DNA of 6,182 nucleotides from an uncultured Eubacteriales bacterium (GTDB taxonomy: Bacteria > Bacillota > Clostridia > Christensenellales > UBA1242): positions 1 through 6,182 of the forward strand of contig USNN01000053.1 of assembly GCA_900556185.1 (NCBI GenBank), read 5' to 3'. How positions within the stretch are numbered: the first letter of the stretch is position 1; each line of letters begins with the position of its first letter. Under the pieces are notes generated by a model that did no database searches, had not been told where the DNA came from, and saw only the letters and a list, made by a program, of their open reading frames with translations. Below are positions 1 through 6,182 of this stretch, piece by piece. The position numbers and the translations under genes were made by a program.

Positions 1-311
1 ATAGCACAATCTCTTAGTATTCTTGCACCAACATTTGCTGGAAAATCTACTTCATACATAACAACTTTACCTGTGGTTTTGGTTACAACCGCAAGTTCTT
101 CTATCTTGTCTGAATACAAATTGTTTATAACTTCAGACACCTTAGAAATAATTTCTAAATTATCAGTTCTTAGAGAAAAGGAAAATCCACCATTAGAAAT
201 TTCTAAACTTCCAATGGTGTTGATAACCGCCGTTAAAAATGCAAATTCGCAACAATCATTTTCTATTGGCTTACTTATTAAATCTGCTTTAATATCACTA
301 GAAAAAGACAT
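1..311 (-). CDS. whiA: WhiA-family DNA-binding regulator, N-terminal part (cut by window edge)
   Basis: The minus strand is open from an ATG at 311 to the left edge, giving 103 residues that begin MSFSSDIKADL. WhiA is a regulator with an N-terminal LAGLIDADG homing-endonuclease-like fold and a C-terminal helix-turn-helix; it is tied to sporulation in actinomycetes and to division and chromosome segregation in Firmicutes. Family marks seen here are the MSFSSD(I/V)K start, a CC pair near residues 20-21 followed by an aliphatic helix, a GSLEISNGG turn, an LRTDN segment, and a late ARILRDC stretch that fits the linker before the rest of the fold. The start is fixed by AAGGAG at 318-323, six bases upstream and fused to the stop codon of the PHP gene. 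Only 10 nt separate the two genes. The helix-turn-helix lies outside the window, so the call rests on the N-terminus and on the murB/PHP context. Confidence 0.88.
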   Translation of the reverse strand, partial: MSFSSDIKADLISKPIENDCCEFAFLTAVINTIGSLEISNGGFSFSLRTDNLEIISKVSEVINNLYSDKIEELAVVTKTTGKVVMYEVDFPANVGARILRDCA

Positions 312-321
312 TTATTTCTCC

Positions 322-1077
322 TTAGTATTTGTTTTTAAAATCTGGCACCTTATTTAGGTTCGCTATTTGGTCGTATGGGATATTACATTCGTCAACAAAC
401 TTAAGCACCCTATCAAACTTTGCAATATTTTCTTTTTTATGAGCATCTGAACTAATTATAAACTTAACACCCGTTGGCAAGATTTCTTCTATTTCTTCTT
501 TGGTGTAATTTAGGTGTTTGTTGTTTAGTTCTAAATAGCAATTATTTTCTACACACGCCTTAGCTAAATCATATAAGTTTACTCTAACATATTCTTGAGG
601 ATGAGTAATTATATCTATTTTATATTTTTTGATTGCACTTATATATGCATCAGTATTTGTTTTAAGAGTTTTATCCGACTTTCGCTTAAATAAGTTTGGC
701 AAGATAAACTTAAAGAAGTTACCAATATTTACCCTACCCGCTTTATGAACACCCATAAGCCTTATGTCTAAAAGGTCATCTAGTTCATCGTAGTAGTCGG
801 TTTCACCATTAACTCCAAGTAAGTTTAGTTCTAGCCCCAAGTAAATTTTGGTATCGCTTGTTTTGTTTGCTTCGTCTATTAATGTTCTTAGTTTTCTAAC
901 ATTCTTCTTTCGGATACCAAAAATGTGCTTAACGCCGTGGTCGGTTATTGCGTATTCAGTTAAGTGTAATTCTTGCGCCGACTTAATCATATCACTAGCG
1001 CTATCTTTGCCATGGTTATACTTTGAATATTTTGAATGGGTGTGGTAACTACCTAAAACTTCTCTTTTTTCTTCCAT
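322..1077 (-). CDS. PHP-domain metal-dependent hydrolase
   Basis: This is a 251-residue single-domain PHP protein, related to YcdX-type phosphatases and to the PHP domain of DNA polymerase III. It is probably a cytoplasmic phosphoesterase with a multinuclear metal site; the substrate is unknown. Metal-binding motifs appear in order: HTH at 12-14, an NHGK turn with H22, TDHG at 45-48, GLELN with E83 at 81-85, GVHKA with H111, THP with H159, and SSDAH with D211 and H213 near the C-terminus. The complete ligand set argues for an active enzyme. No signal peptide or membrane segment is visible. The ATG at 1077 is preceded by AAAGGA at 1084-1089 with a 6-nt spacer, and that site overlaps the murB stop codon. 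A PHP gene between murB and the rapZ-yvcK-whiA group is a recurrent clostridial arrangement, so its role may be linked to wall or central metabolism, but this is inference. Confidence 0.9.
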   Translation of the reverse strand: MEEKREVLGSYHTHSKYSKYNHGKDSASDMIKSAQELHLTEYAITDHGVKHIFGIRKKNVRKLRTLIDEANKTSDTKIYLGLELNLLGVNGETDYYDELDDLLDIRLMGVHKAGRVNIGNFFKFILPNLFKRKSDKTLKTNTDAYISAIKKYKIDIITHPQEYVRVNLYDLAKACVENNCYLELNNKHLNYTKEEIEEILPTGVKFIISSDAHKKENIAKFDRVLKFVDECNIPYDQIANLNKVPDFKNKY

Positions 1078-1087
1078 ATTTCTTCCT

Positions 1088-1978
1088 TTAAATTATTTCA
1101 ATTTCTTTTTGCAACTCAAGTGAATATTCGTCGTAGATTTTTGTTTCAATTAATTCTATCAAATTTTTAATATTCTCGCAACTAGCACCGCCAGTATTTA
1201 CAATAAAATTTGCATGAACATTGCTTATTTGTGCTCCGCCAATTGCTGTTCCCTTTAGCCCTGCGTGGTCTATTAAATATCCTGCTGGCAAATCGCCACA
1301 CTTTTTAAACACACATCCAGCACTTGGTTCGGTTGGTTGGGTTGCCCGCCTTTTTAATAGATTACTTTTAATGGTTTCCTTAATTTTTTCGTTCGATTCT
1401 TCTTTTTTTAGTTTAAGTTCTGCATATATAATAACCGCAGACTTATCTACTAAAAATCTACTTGTTCGGTAACCAAACTTACACTCGGATGTATCTATGG
1501 TTTTAATGTCACCATTATAATAAATTGTTACATTTTTAACAATATCGCTAACACTAAACCCGCTAGCACCTGCATTCATTACAATTGCACCGCCAACCGT
1601 CCCCGGTATCCCCGCCGTAAACTCTAACCCGCTTAGGTTATTATCTACCGCCACGTTCATCACCTTAGATAGCATTGTCCCTGCCGACACCAGCAGACCA
1701 TCTTCTCCATACAAAATTATCGTATTTAACTTTTTCGTGGAAATAATTACACCATTAAAACCATTGTCATTAAACACAATATTTGTTCCGTTGCCAATTA
1801 CCCTAAAGCGTGTACCTTCTTTTTCGAGAAAATCTATTAACCCAAAGAGGGCATCCACACTTTCTGGTGTAACAAAATATTTTGCGTTTCCCCCAACCTT
1901 TATTGAACAACAATTTTTTAGTGAGTAATTTTGTTGTATGTTATTCTCTCCGACAATATCCTTTATTTGTTCAATCAT
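1088..1978 (-). CDS. murB: UDP-N-acetylmuramate dehydrogenase (UDP-N-acetylenolpyruvoylglucosamine reductase)
   Basis: MurB reduces UDP-GlcNAc-enolpyruvate to UDP-MurNAc with NADPH and FAD, the second committed cytoplasmic step of peptidoglycan synthesis. The 296-residue length suits the shorter type II enzymes of Gram-positives. The FAD-binding half shows SIKVGGNA at 25-32, VIGNGTN at 60-66 and GIPGTVGGAIVMNAGASG at 123-140. The active-site half shows FGYRTSRF at 168-175, with R171 as the likely substrate and catalytic arginine, and PSAGCVFK at 218-225. C222 occupies the place of the usual general-acid serine. HANFIVN at 255-261 and the C-terminal LELQKE, whose E288 probably matches the conserved active-site glutamate, complete the fold. 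The start at 1978 has GGGAGT at 1988-1993 with a 9-nt spacer. Seventy AT-rich bases separate it from the solute-binding gene, and only 10 nt separate its stop from the PHP gene. Confidence 0.96.
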   Translation of the reverse strand: MIEQIKDIVGENNIQQNYSLKNCCSIKVGGNAKYFVTPESVDALFGLIDFLEKEGTRFRVIGNGTNIVFNDNGFNGVIISTKKLNTIILYGEDGLLVSAGTMLSKVMNVAVDNNLSGLEFTAGIPGTVGGAIVMNAGASGFSVSDIVKNVTIYYNGDIKTIDTSECKFGYRTSRFLVDKSAVIIYAELKLKKEESNEKIKETIKSNLLKRRATQPTEPSAGCVFKKCGDLPAGYLIDHAGLKGTAIGGAQISNVHANFIVNTGGASCENIKNLIELIETKIYDEYSLELQKEIEII

Positions 1979-1987
1979 AAATATTTT

Positions 1988-1993
1988 ACTCCC
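1988..1993 (-). promoter_or_regulatory. Ribosome binding site of murB
   Basis: GGGAGT lies nine bases before the murB ATG and fixes that start. An ATG at 1996, just upstream of the site, opens only a six-codon frame that ends across the murB start, so it is not a competing start for MurB. Confidence 0.7.
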
Positions 1994-2048
1994 ATGTTAA
2001 AAAATTTTCAACAATAATTTTAGATATTTATAAGATATATATAATATA

Positions 2049-3125
2049 TTAACTAAACACATTTGCAAAATTTGTTATTGAATTTACCACCCTATTATAG
2101 TCAGCGTAGTAACTTAATGTGGTGGACTCTATAGTTAGTTTTAAGGCGTTTACCATACCAACTTTTTCGGTTAGTTTTTGATATTTTTCACTTACCACCG
2201 CTTGAATAAAATTTTTTGCTATTTCCATTTTGGTAGTCACGCCACTATTAATTACTCCAATGTATTGCACCAAATTGGTAAAATTGGTCAAGTACTCCAC
2301 TTTTAAGTTTGCTAGTTTCCCACCTGCGACCCTGCCATATAGTTTAAATAAATCTCGGTGAGTACCCACTAAAATTGTGCCCATATTGTATGCTACAAAA
2401 TCTAAATAAGCATCATACATAGATTCACTTTCGTAGTAGTCTGTAAGCCCCACTCCGCCAATTTTATCAAAATTTGTAAGTGGGTCTACAAACCTATTTT
2501 TACCGACAACCACGCTAGATGTGTGCACAGTTCCCTTTTTAGACGATTTAACAAACCCAAGGTTATTTACATTTTGAAGCAAACTTAAATTATTGTAGTC
2601 AGTCGCACTGTTTTGCTTTAAAACCTTTTCTTCAGAAGTTGCTAGTATATATGAACCAACTAAATAACCAACGGATAGTATATTTCCATCAACCGACCCA
2701 GAACCGATAATTTCTTTTCTTACCGCACCCGCAATGCCATTATCTAATGCAAGTAAATATGGCTTTAAAATGTTACCTAGTCCATATCCAAAAGACACAA
2801 CATCAGGCAAAACCCCTGCCATCACCGATTCTATTAATTCTTCGGGCGTTATGTTTTTAATTAAAAAATATACTCCTTTGTTTTCTTTTGCAAAATTTTG
2901 CGACACCATATCTAAATACACCGACTTATTTACCGAACCACCTTCAAAGGTATCTACATTCCACACATTTATTACGCCTTCAAACTCGGGCGGGTCTTGA
3001 TTTAACTCATCGCCAAGCCCCGACTTTTTGTATTTAGCCACTGCAAGGGTTGGAATTGATGCGATTATTGAAACCACCAAGACCAATAATAGTAATTTAA
3101 TTACACCAAATTTTTCTTTTTTCAT
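2049..3125 (-). CDS. Extracellular solute-binding-like protein, secreted or membrane-anchored, no lipobox
   Basis: This 358-residue protein has a basic start (MKKEKFGVIK), a hydrophobic segment at about 11-29, and an AVA-K site at 28-31 that could be cut by signal peptidase I; otherwise the segment would be a membrane anchor. The mature part resembles family 1 ABC solute-binding proteins. It has a strand leading into NVDTFEGGS at 56-64, a helix with FAKENKGVY at 78-86, and an LPDVVSFGYGLG segment at 106-117, the usual PDI(I/V)SF ligand-cleft element. GTHRDLFKL follows at 254-262, with a late SEKYQKL helix and GM at 312-324 typical of the family C-terminus. The protein has no cysteine, so it is not a lipoprotein, which is unusual for a Gram-positive binding protein. 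No permease or ATPase gene is nearby. The start at 3125 is limited by an in-frame TAG six bases upstream and has no Shine-Dalgarno sequence at a normal distance. The ligand is unknown, and a sensor or wall-associated role is equally possible. Confidence 0.7.
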   Translation of the reverse strand: MKKEKFGVIKLLLLVLVVSIIASIPTLAVAKYKKSGLGDELNQDPPEFEGVINVWNVDTFEGGSVNKSVYLDMVSQNFAKENKGVYFLIKNITPEELIESVMAGVLPDVVSFGYGLGNILKPYLLALDNGIAGAVRKEIIGSGSVDGNILSVGYLVGSYILATSEEKVLKQNSATDYNNLSLLQNVNNLGFVKSSKKGTVHTSSVVVGKNRFVDPLTNFDKIGGVGLTDYYESESMYDAYLDFVAYNMGTILVGTHRDLFKLYGRVAGGKLANLKVEYLTNFTNLVQYIGVINSGVTTKMEIAKNFIQAVVSEKYQKLTEKVGMVNALKLTIESTTLSYYADYNRVVNSITNFANVFS

Positions 3126-3135
3126 TTGCTAAAGC

Positions 3136-3164
3136 ATATTAAAAAAATCGTCCTTTTATTACAA
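3136..3164 (-). promoter_or_regulatory. Candidate sigma-A promoter for the solute-binding gene
   Basis: On the minus strand TTGTAA (3164-3159) and TAATAT (3141-3136) are separated by exactly 17 nt. Each matches the -35 or -10 consensus at four of six positions. The -35 begins inside the T-tract of the uvrC terminator. A start of transcription six or seven bases past the -10 would fall at about 3129-3130, only four or five bases before the ATG at 3125, giving an essentially leaderless mRNA. In sequence this AT-rich, matches of this quality arise by chance, so confidence is modest. The support is positional: this is the only space for a promoter between the terminator and the gene. Confidence 0.4.
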
Positions 3165-3195
3165 AAAAAATAAGACCGATATATTATCAGTCTTA
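3163..3195 (-). terminator. Intrinsic terminator of the prmC-prfA-uvrC unit
   Basis: Read on the minus strand, the arms TAAGACTGATA (3195-3185) and TATCGGTCTTA (3181-3171) form an 11-bp stem with a 3-nt loop, followed by eight T residues (3170-3163). One pair is a U-G wobble. In plus-strand RNA the same position would be a C-A mismatch, so the structure favours minus-strand transcripts. The first three bases of the stem are the uvrC stop codon itself, so the hairpin begins exactly where translation ends. Confidence 0.9.
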
Positions 3196-4836
3196 CTTTT
3201 TAAAGAAATTTTTATCTCTTGTATCTCTATGAAATTCGATTGCAAACCTGTGTGCTTCATCTCTTAATCTTATAAGCAGTTTTCGTGCGTTGCTTCTTTC
3301 ATCTAGTTTTATGCTAGTTTGTCTGCCGGTTGCAAATATCTCTTCTTCCTTTTTAGCCAAACTCACCACTGGAATATCCATATTAAATTCATCTAAAACT
3401 TTTTTAACAGCATTTAATTGCCCCAGTCCACCATCTATAACAAATAGATCGGGTGCTGAAAATTTTTCATCACCATTTTTAAGTCTTGTTAGTCTTCTAG
3501 ACAAAGTTTCACTTAAACTAGCAAAGTCATCGGCTCCAACTACAGTTTTAATTTTAAACTTTCTATACTCTCGCTTTTGAGGCACACCGCCAACAAATAC
3601 TACCATACTAGCCACACTATCGGTACCTGATATATTAGAAATATCGTAACACTCTATTCTGTCTGGCACCTTGACTAGGTTTAATACCTCTGCTAGTTCC
3701 ACAAGACCGCCTTTGGTCATGGCTTCCTTTACTTTTATAAGTGTTAAGTTTTTATCTAATTTTTCCTTGGTGTTTAGTTCTGCCATCTGAACTATTTTTT
3801 TCTTTGTTCCAGTTTTTGGCACTTTAATTTCTACTCGTTTGCCGTACATATCTTTAATTAAGTCTGATAGTTTATCCGATACTTCTATATTAGTTAAAAT
3901 TTGTTCTGGAATTAAGTTGTGTTCATAATATTGAAGAATATAATTTTCTAACATTTCAGCTTTTGTTTCGTCTATGGTATCTAAAATTATATTTTGGTCT
4001 TTTATGGTTTTGCCGTTTCTTATTGAGTTTATGTTTAAGCAAATTATTCCATCTTGCTCACCTATAGCGAAAGTGTCTATATTTTCATCCTTTGCTAGGT
4101 TCGATAAAATGTAACTATCACTTTTTTCAAGCATTTGTAATTGGTCTCTATAAACGATAGCTTGCTCATAGTCCTCATTTTTTACGCACTCGTTCATCTT
4201 GTCTGTTAAAAGTTGTTTAACCTTTCTATTCTTGCCATTTAAAAAGTCTATCACTTCATCTAAAATTTTTAAATATTTTTCGTTTGTGATATTCCCAACA
4301 CAAGGACCTGCACATTTACCCATATCACCAAACAAACACATTCTTGTGCGTTTTCGGTTTTTCGTAAAATCTATTTTGCATTGACGGACTTTATAAACCG
4401 ACTTAATTATAGAAACTATTTCGGATACTCGTAAACCCGTAACAAACGGACCAAAGTATAGAGCACCATCATTTTTAACCCGCCTTACCACTTCTATATC
4501 AGGAAAGGGTTTAGATTTATCTATTTTTATGTATGGGAACAACTTATCGTCTTTTAATAAAATATTATACTTTGGCTGGTTTTCTTTAATTAAATTGCTT
4601 TCAAGCGAAAAGGCATCTTCTTCACTAGACGCCAAAACGTACTCAACCGAATCTATATTAGACACAAGTAGTTGAGTTTTCAAATTCTTTTTATTGTTTA
4701 TAAAATATGAACTTACCCTGTTTTTTAGATTTTTTGCTTTTCCGATATAGATAATCTTACCAGTGCTGTCTTTCATAAAATAGACACCGGGTGAAGAAGG
4801 CAAATTTTCTAAAACATGCTTAATTTTGTAGTTCAT
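3193..4836 (-). CDS. uvrC: Excinuclease ABC subunit C, lacking the C-terminal (HhH)2 region
   Basis: UvrC makes both incisions beside a lesion handed over by UvrA and UvrB in nucleotide excision repair. The GIY-YIG nuclease lies at about 12-95 (GVY 17-19, YIG 30-32, R40, E79) and makes the 3' cut. Four cysteines, C153, C167, C175 and C179, match the iron-sulfur cluster ligands of the family. The UVR motif that contacts UvrB is at about 205-240. The RNase H-like domain that makes the 5' cut has D398 (YDIS), D437 (ADDFAS), D468 (VIDGG) and H529 (DEAHRFA). The protein stops at residue 547, just after the HRDTRD stretch, where homologues of about 590-620 residues continue into a tandem helix-hairpin-helix DNA-binding region. 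The stop codon is built into the terminator, so this looks like a natural end. The start at 4836 has AGGA at 4845-4848, overlapping the prfA stop, with a 10-nt gap between genes. Confidence 0.96.
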   Translation of the reverse strand: MNYKIKHVLENLPSSPGVYFMKDSTGKIIYIGKAKNLKNRVSSYFINNKKNLKTQLLVSNIDSVEYVLASSEEDAFSLESNLIKENQPKYNILLKDDKLFPYIKIDKSKPFPDIEVVRRVKNDGALYFGPFVTGLRVSEIVSIIKSVYKVRQCKIDFTKNRKRTRMCLFGDMGKCAGPCVGNITNEKYLKILDEVIDFLNGKNRKVKQLLTDKMNECVKNEDYEQAIVYRDQLQMLEKSDSYILSNLAKDENIDTFAIGEQDGIICLNINSIRNGKTIKDQNIILDTIDETKAEMLENYILQYYEHNLIPEQILTNIEVSDKLSDLIKDMYGKRVEIKVPKTGTKKKIVQMAELNTKEKLDKNLTLIKVKEAMTKGGLVELAEVLNLVKVPDRIECYDISNISGTDSVASMVVFVGGVPQKREYRKFKIKTVVGADDFASLSETLSRRLTRLKNGDEKFSAPDLFVIDGGLGQLNAVKKVLDEFNMDIPVVSLAKKEEEIFATGRQTSIKLDERSNARKLLIRLRDEAHRFAIEFHRDTRDKNFFKK

Positions 4837-4846
4837 TGATTATTTC

Positions 4847-5923
4847 CTAAAATGAAAAATTTTGGTCTGCTAACATTCGTTGTCGTTCTGCTAGGGTTAA
4901 TGCAGAAATCATTTCATCTATATCCCCATTCATAAAGTTTTCTAAGTTATACATTGTGTAGTTAATTCTATGGTCGGTCACTCTGTTTTGTGGGAAGTTA
5001 TAGGTTCTAATTTTTTCGCAACGGTCACCATTACCTATTTGACCTTTTCTCTTTTCTGCATATTCTTTATCTGCTTGAGATTGATAAAAGTCATATAATT
5101 TAGTTTTTAAGTAGTGCATAGCCTTTTCTTTATTTTTAATTTGGCTACGTTCTTCTTGGCAAGTAACAACTATGCCTGTTGGCTTATGGGTTATTCTTAT
5201 AGCACTTTCAGTTTTATTTACGTGCTGTCCACCCGCACCGCTACTTCTATAAGTATCTATTTCTAGGTCCTTATCGTCTATTTCTATATTAACTTCGGTC
5301 GCTTCTGGTAAAACCGCAACTGTTGCAGTTGAGGTATGAACTCTGCCTTGGCTTTCGGTGACTGGAACACGTTGAACTCTGTGAACACCACTTTCGTACT
5401 TCATTAAACTATAAACGTTTTTACCTTTCATCATAAAGGTTGATTCTTTTAGCCCGCCCGCTTCGGTGTAGTTACCATCTATTTCTTCAATACTAAATCG
5501 GTGTCTTTCAGCAAACATTTCATACATTCTCTTTAATTCCATACCAAATAGACCAGCTTCGTCGCCACCAGCACCTGCTCTAATTTCTATTATAACGTTC
5601 TTTTCGTCGTTTTCGTCTTTTGGAAGTAACAATACTTTCAATTCTTCTTCGATTTCTTTTAATTTTTCTTTTGAAGCATAAATTTCGTCGTTTGCAAGAC
5701 TAATTAATTCTGGGTCTGTTTCAATAGACTTTAATTCTTCTGCGCTTTTTATATCCGACTCAACTTTTTCATATTCAGCGAACTTTTCAACTATTGGTTC
5801 TAGTGAAGAATGTTCTTTGCATAATTGTTGCCAACGATGTGTATCACTAATCACATTTGGGTCAGAAATTAATGCAGTTATCTGAATAAACTTCTCCTTC
5901 ATCTGTTTTAATTTTTCTATCAT
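4847..5923 (-). CDS. prfA: Peptide chain release factor 1
   Basis: RF1 recognises UAA and UAG in the ribosomal A site and triggers release of the finished peptide. The 358-residue length is normal for the family. An N-terminal helical domain spans about 1-100. A conserved IRAGAGGDEA segment is at 114-123. The codon-reading tripeptide is PVT at 187-189, within RVPVTESQGRVHTS, which is the RF1 type (P-x-T) rather than the SPF type of RF2. The catalytic GGQ is at 231-233 in SSGAGGQHVNKTES, and Q233 is the residue that PrmC methylates. A conserved RTYNFPQNRVTDHRI segment follows near the C-terminus. The ATG at 5923 has GAGGA at 5931-5935 with a 7-nt spacer. Its own stop is TAG, an RF1-read codon. 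It lies 15 nt after prmC and 10 nt before uvrC, so all three are probably one transcript. Confidence 0.97.
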   Translation of the reverse strand: MIEKLKQMKEKFIQITALISDPNVISDTHRWQQLCKEHSSLEPIVEKFAEYEKVESDIKSAEELKSIETDPELISLANDEIYASKEKLKEIEEELKVLLLPKDENDEKNVIIEIRAGAGGDEAGLFGMELKRMYEMFAERHRFSIEEIDGNYTEAGGLKESTFMMKGKNVYSLMKYESGVHRVQRVPVTESQGRVHTSTATVAVLPEATEVNIEIDDKDLEIDTYRSSGAGGQHVNKTESAIRITHKPTGIVVTCQEERSQIKNKEKAMHYLKTKLYDFYQSQADKEYAEKRKGQIGNGDRCEKIRTYNFPQNRVTDHRINYTMYNLENFMNGDIDEMISALTLAERQRMLADQNFSF

Positions 5924-5930
5924 AACATTT

Positions 5931-5936
5931 TCCTCT
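5931..5936 (-). promoter_or_regulatory. Ribosome binding site of prfA
   Basis: AGAGGA lies seven bases before the ATG at 5923. An ATG at 5928 is too close to this site and meets TGA after two codons, so the site selects the start at 5923. Confidence 0.75.
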
Positions 5937-5938
5937 TT

Positions 5939-6182
5939 TTATTTTTTTGTCGCTTTTATAATTCTATCTATATTATTGTAATCTTTTACAACTACTATAT
6001 CATAAAAATCTTTTTCTAACAATAGTTTAACTTGCTCTGATTGATTAATACCCAATTCAAAATAAATTTTCCCGCCAGTTACTAAGTAATTAGGGGCGTA
6101 TTCTATAATCTTTTTATAGTAACTAAGCCCATCTTTTCCACCATCTAAGGCAAGTCTTGGTTCGTGGTCTTTAACTTCTCTA
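5939..6182 (-). CDS. prmC: Peptide chain release factor N5-glutamine methyltransferase, C-terminal part (cut by window edge)
   Basis: The last 80 residues are present, from REVKDHEPRLALDGG at the window edge to a TAA at 5941-5939. PrmC (HemK) transfers a methyl group from S-adenosylmethionine to the glutamine of the release-factor GGQ motif. The EPRLALDGGKDGL stretch, the following helix (YYKKIIEYAP), the GGKIYFELG strand with NQSEQV, and the C-terminal KDYNNIDRII element are all typical of the end of this family. The NPPY motif and the S-adenosylmethionine site lie beyond the edge. The gene sits immediately upstream of its substrate's gene, prfA, 15 nt away. Identification is firm because of the ALDGG(K/x)DGL signature and this neighbour. 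Confidence 0.93.
   Translation of the reverse strand, partial: REVKDHEPRLALDGGKDGLSYYKKIIEYAPNYLVTGGKIYFELGINQSEQVKLLLEKDFYDIVVVKDYNNIDRIIKATKK

Noticed and set aside
73..1048. Plus-strand open frames opposite whiA and the PHP gene
   Set aside because: They lie antisense to well-supported genes, lack recognisable motifs, and give low-complexity hydrophobic translations expected from the reverse of AT-rich coding sequence.
1979..2048. Promoter or terminator in the 70-base gap before murB
   Set aside because: The gap has several TATAAT-like strings (for example TAAAAT at 2022-2017), but none has a credible -35 at 16-18 nt. The only hairpin is a six-pair A/T stem. Nothing stands out from the AT-rich background.
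1221..4384. Other plus-strand open frames opposite murB, the solute-binding gene and uvrC
   Set aside because: They are short, antisense to conserved domains, and have no family signature, so they are shadows of the real genes.
5920..5928. Two-codon frame ATG-TTA-TGA overlapping the prfA start, with similar tiny frames before murB and the solute-binding gene
   Set aside because: The ATG at 5928 is only about three bases from the Shine-Dalgarno site. Such tiny frames are expected by chance in AT-rich leaders, and the three differ in length and placement.
1..6182. CRISPR arrays, insertion sequences, tRNA or rRNA genes, phage or defence genes
   Set aside because: No regular repeats, terminal inverted repeats, transposase motifs or tRNA-like cloverleaf sequence were seen, and nearly the whole window is housekeeping coding sequence on one strand.

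Overview
The window is AT-rich and every supported gene lies on the minus strand, so the text below reads from high to low coordinates. The gene set suggests a low-GC Gram-positive bacterium of the Clostridia type. The grounds are a WhiA N-terminus, a clostridial-style PHP protein beside murB, the prmC-then-prfA order, and strong AAGGAG-type ribosome binding sites. MurB implies a peptidoglycan wall, so a wall-less mollicute is unlikely. I cannot name a genus; an uncultured clostridial lineage is an inference.

Layout in transcription order: the C-terminal end of prmC (release-factor methyltransferase, cut by the window's right edge), prfA (release factor 1), and uvrC (excision nuclease, without its usual C-terminal helix-hairpin-helix region). 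A clear intrinsic terminator follows, built directly on the uvrC stop codon. A second group then begins: a secreted or membrane-anchored solute-binding-like protein, murB, a PHP-domain metallohydrolase, and the N-terminal third or so of whiA, cut by the left edge.

The first group joins translation termination (PrmC methylates the GGQ glutamine of RF1) to nucleotide excision repair. The second joins wall-precursor synthesis to a WhiA regulator. Three junctions (prfA-uvrC, murB-PHP, PHP-whiA) have exactly 10 nt between genes, with the stop codon running into the Shine-Dalgarno sequence, which suggests translational coupling. The only good terminator and the only reasonable promoter candidate both lie between uvrC and the solute-binding gene, so two transcription units are likely.

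Most of the window is ordinary housekeeping sequence, and I see no new multi-gene system. The points worth a second look are the short UvrC, the orphan cysteine-free solute-binding protein with a possibly leaderless start, and the absence of rapZ and yvcK between the PHP gene and whiA. No stretch over 300 bases lacks a gene; the longest gap is 70 bases.
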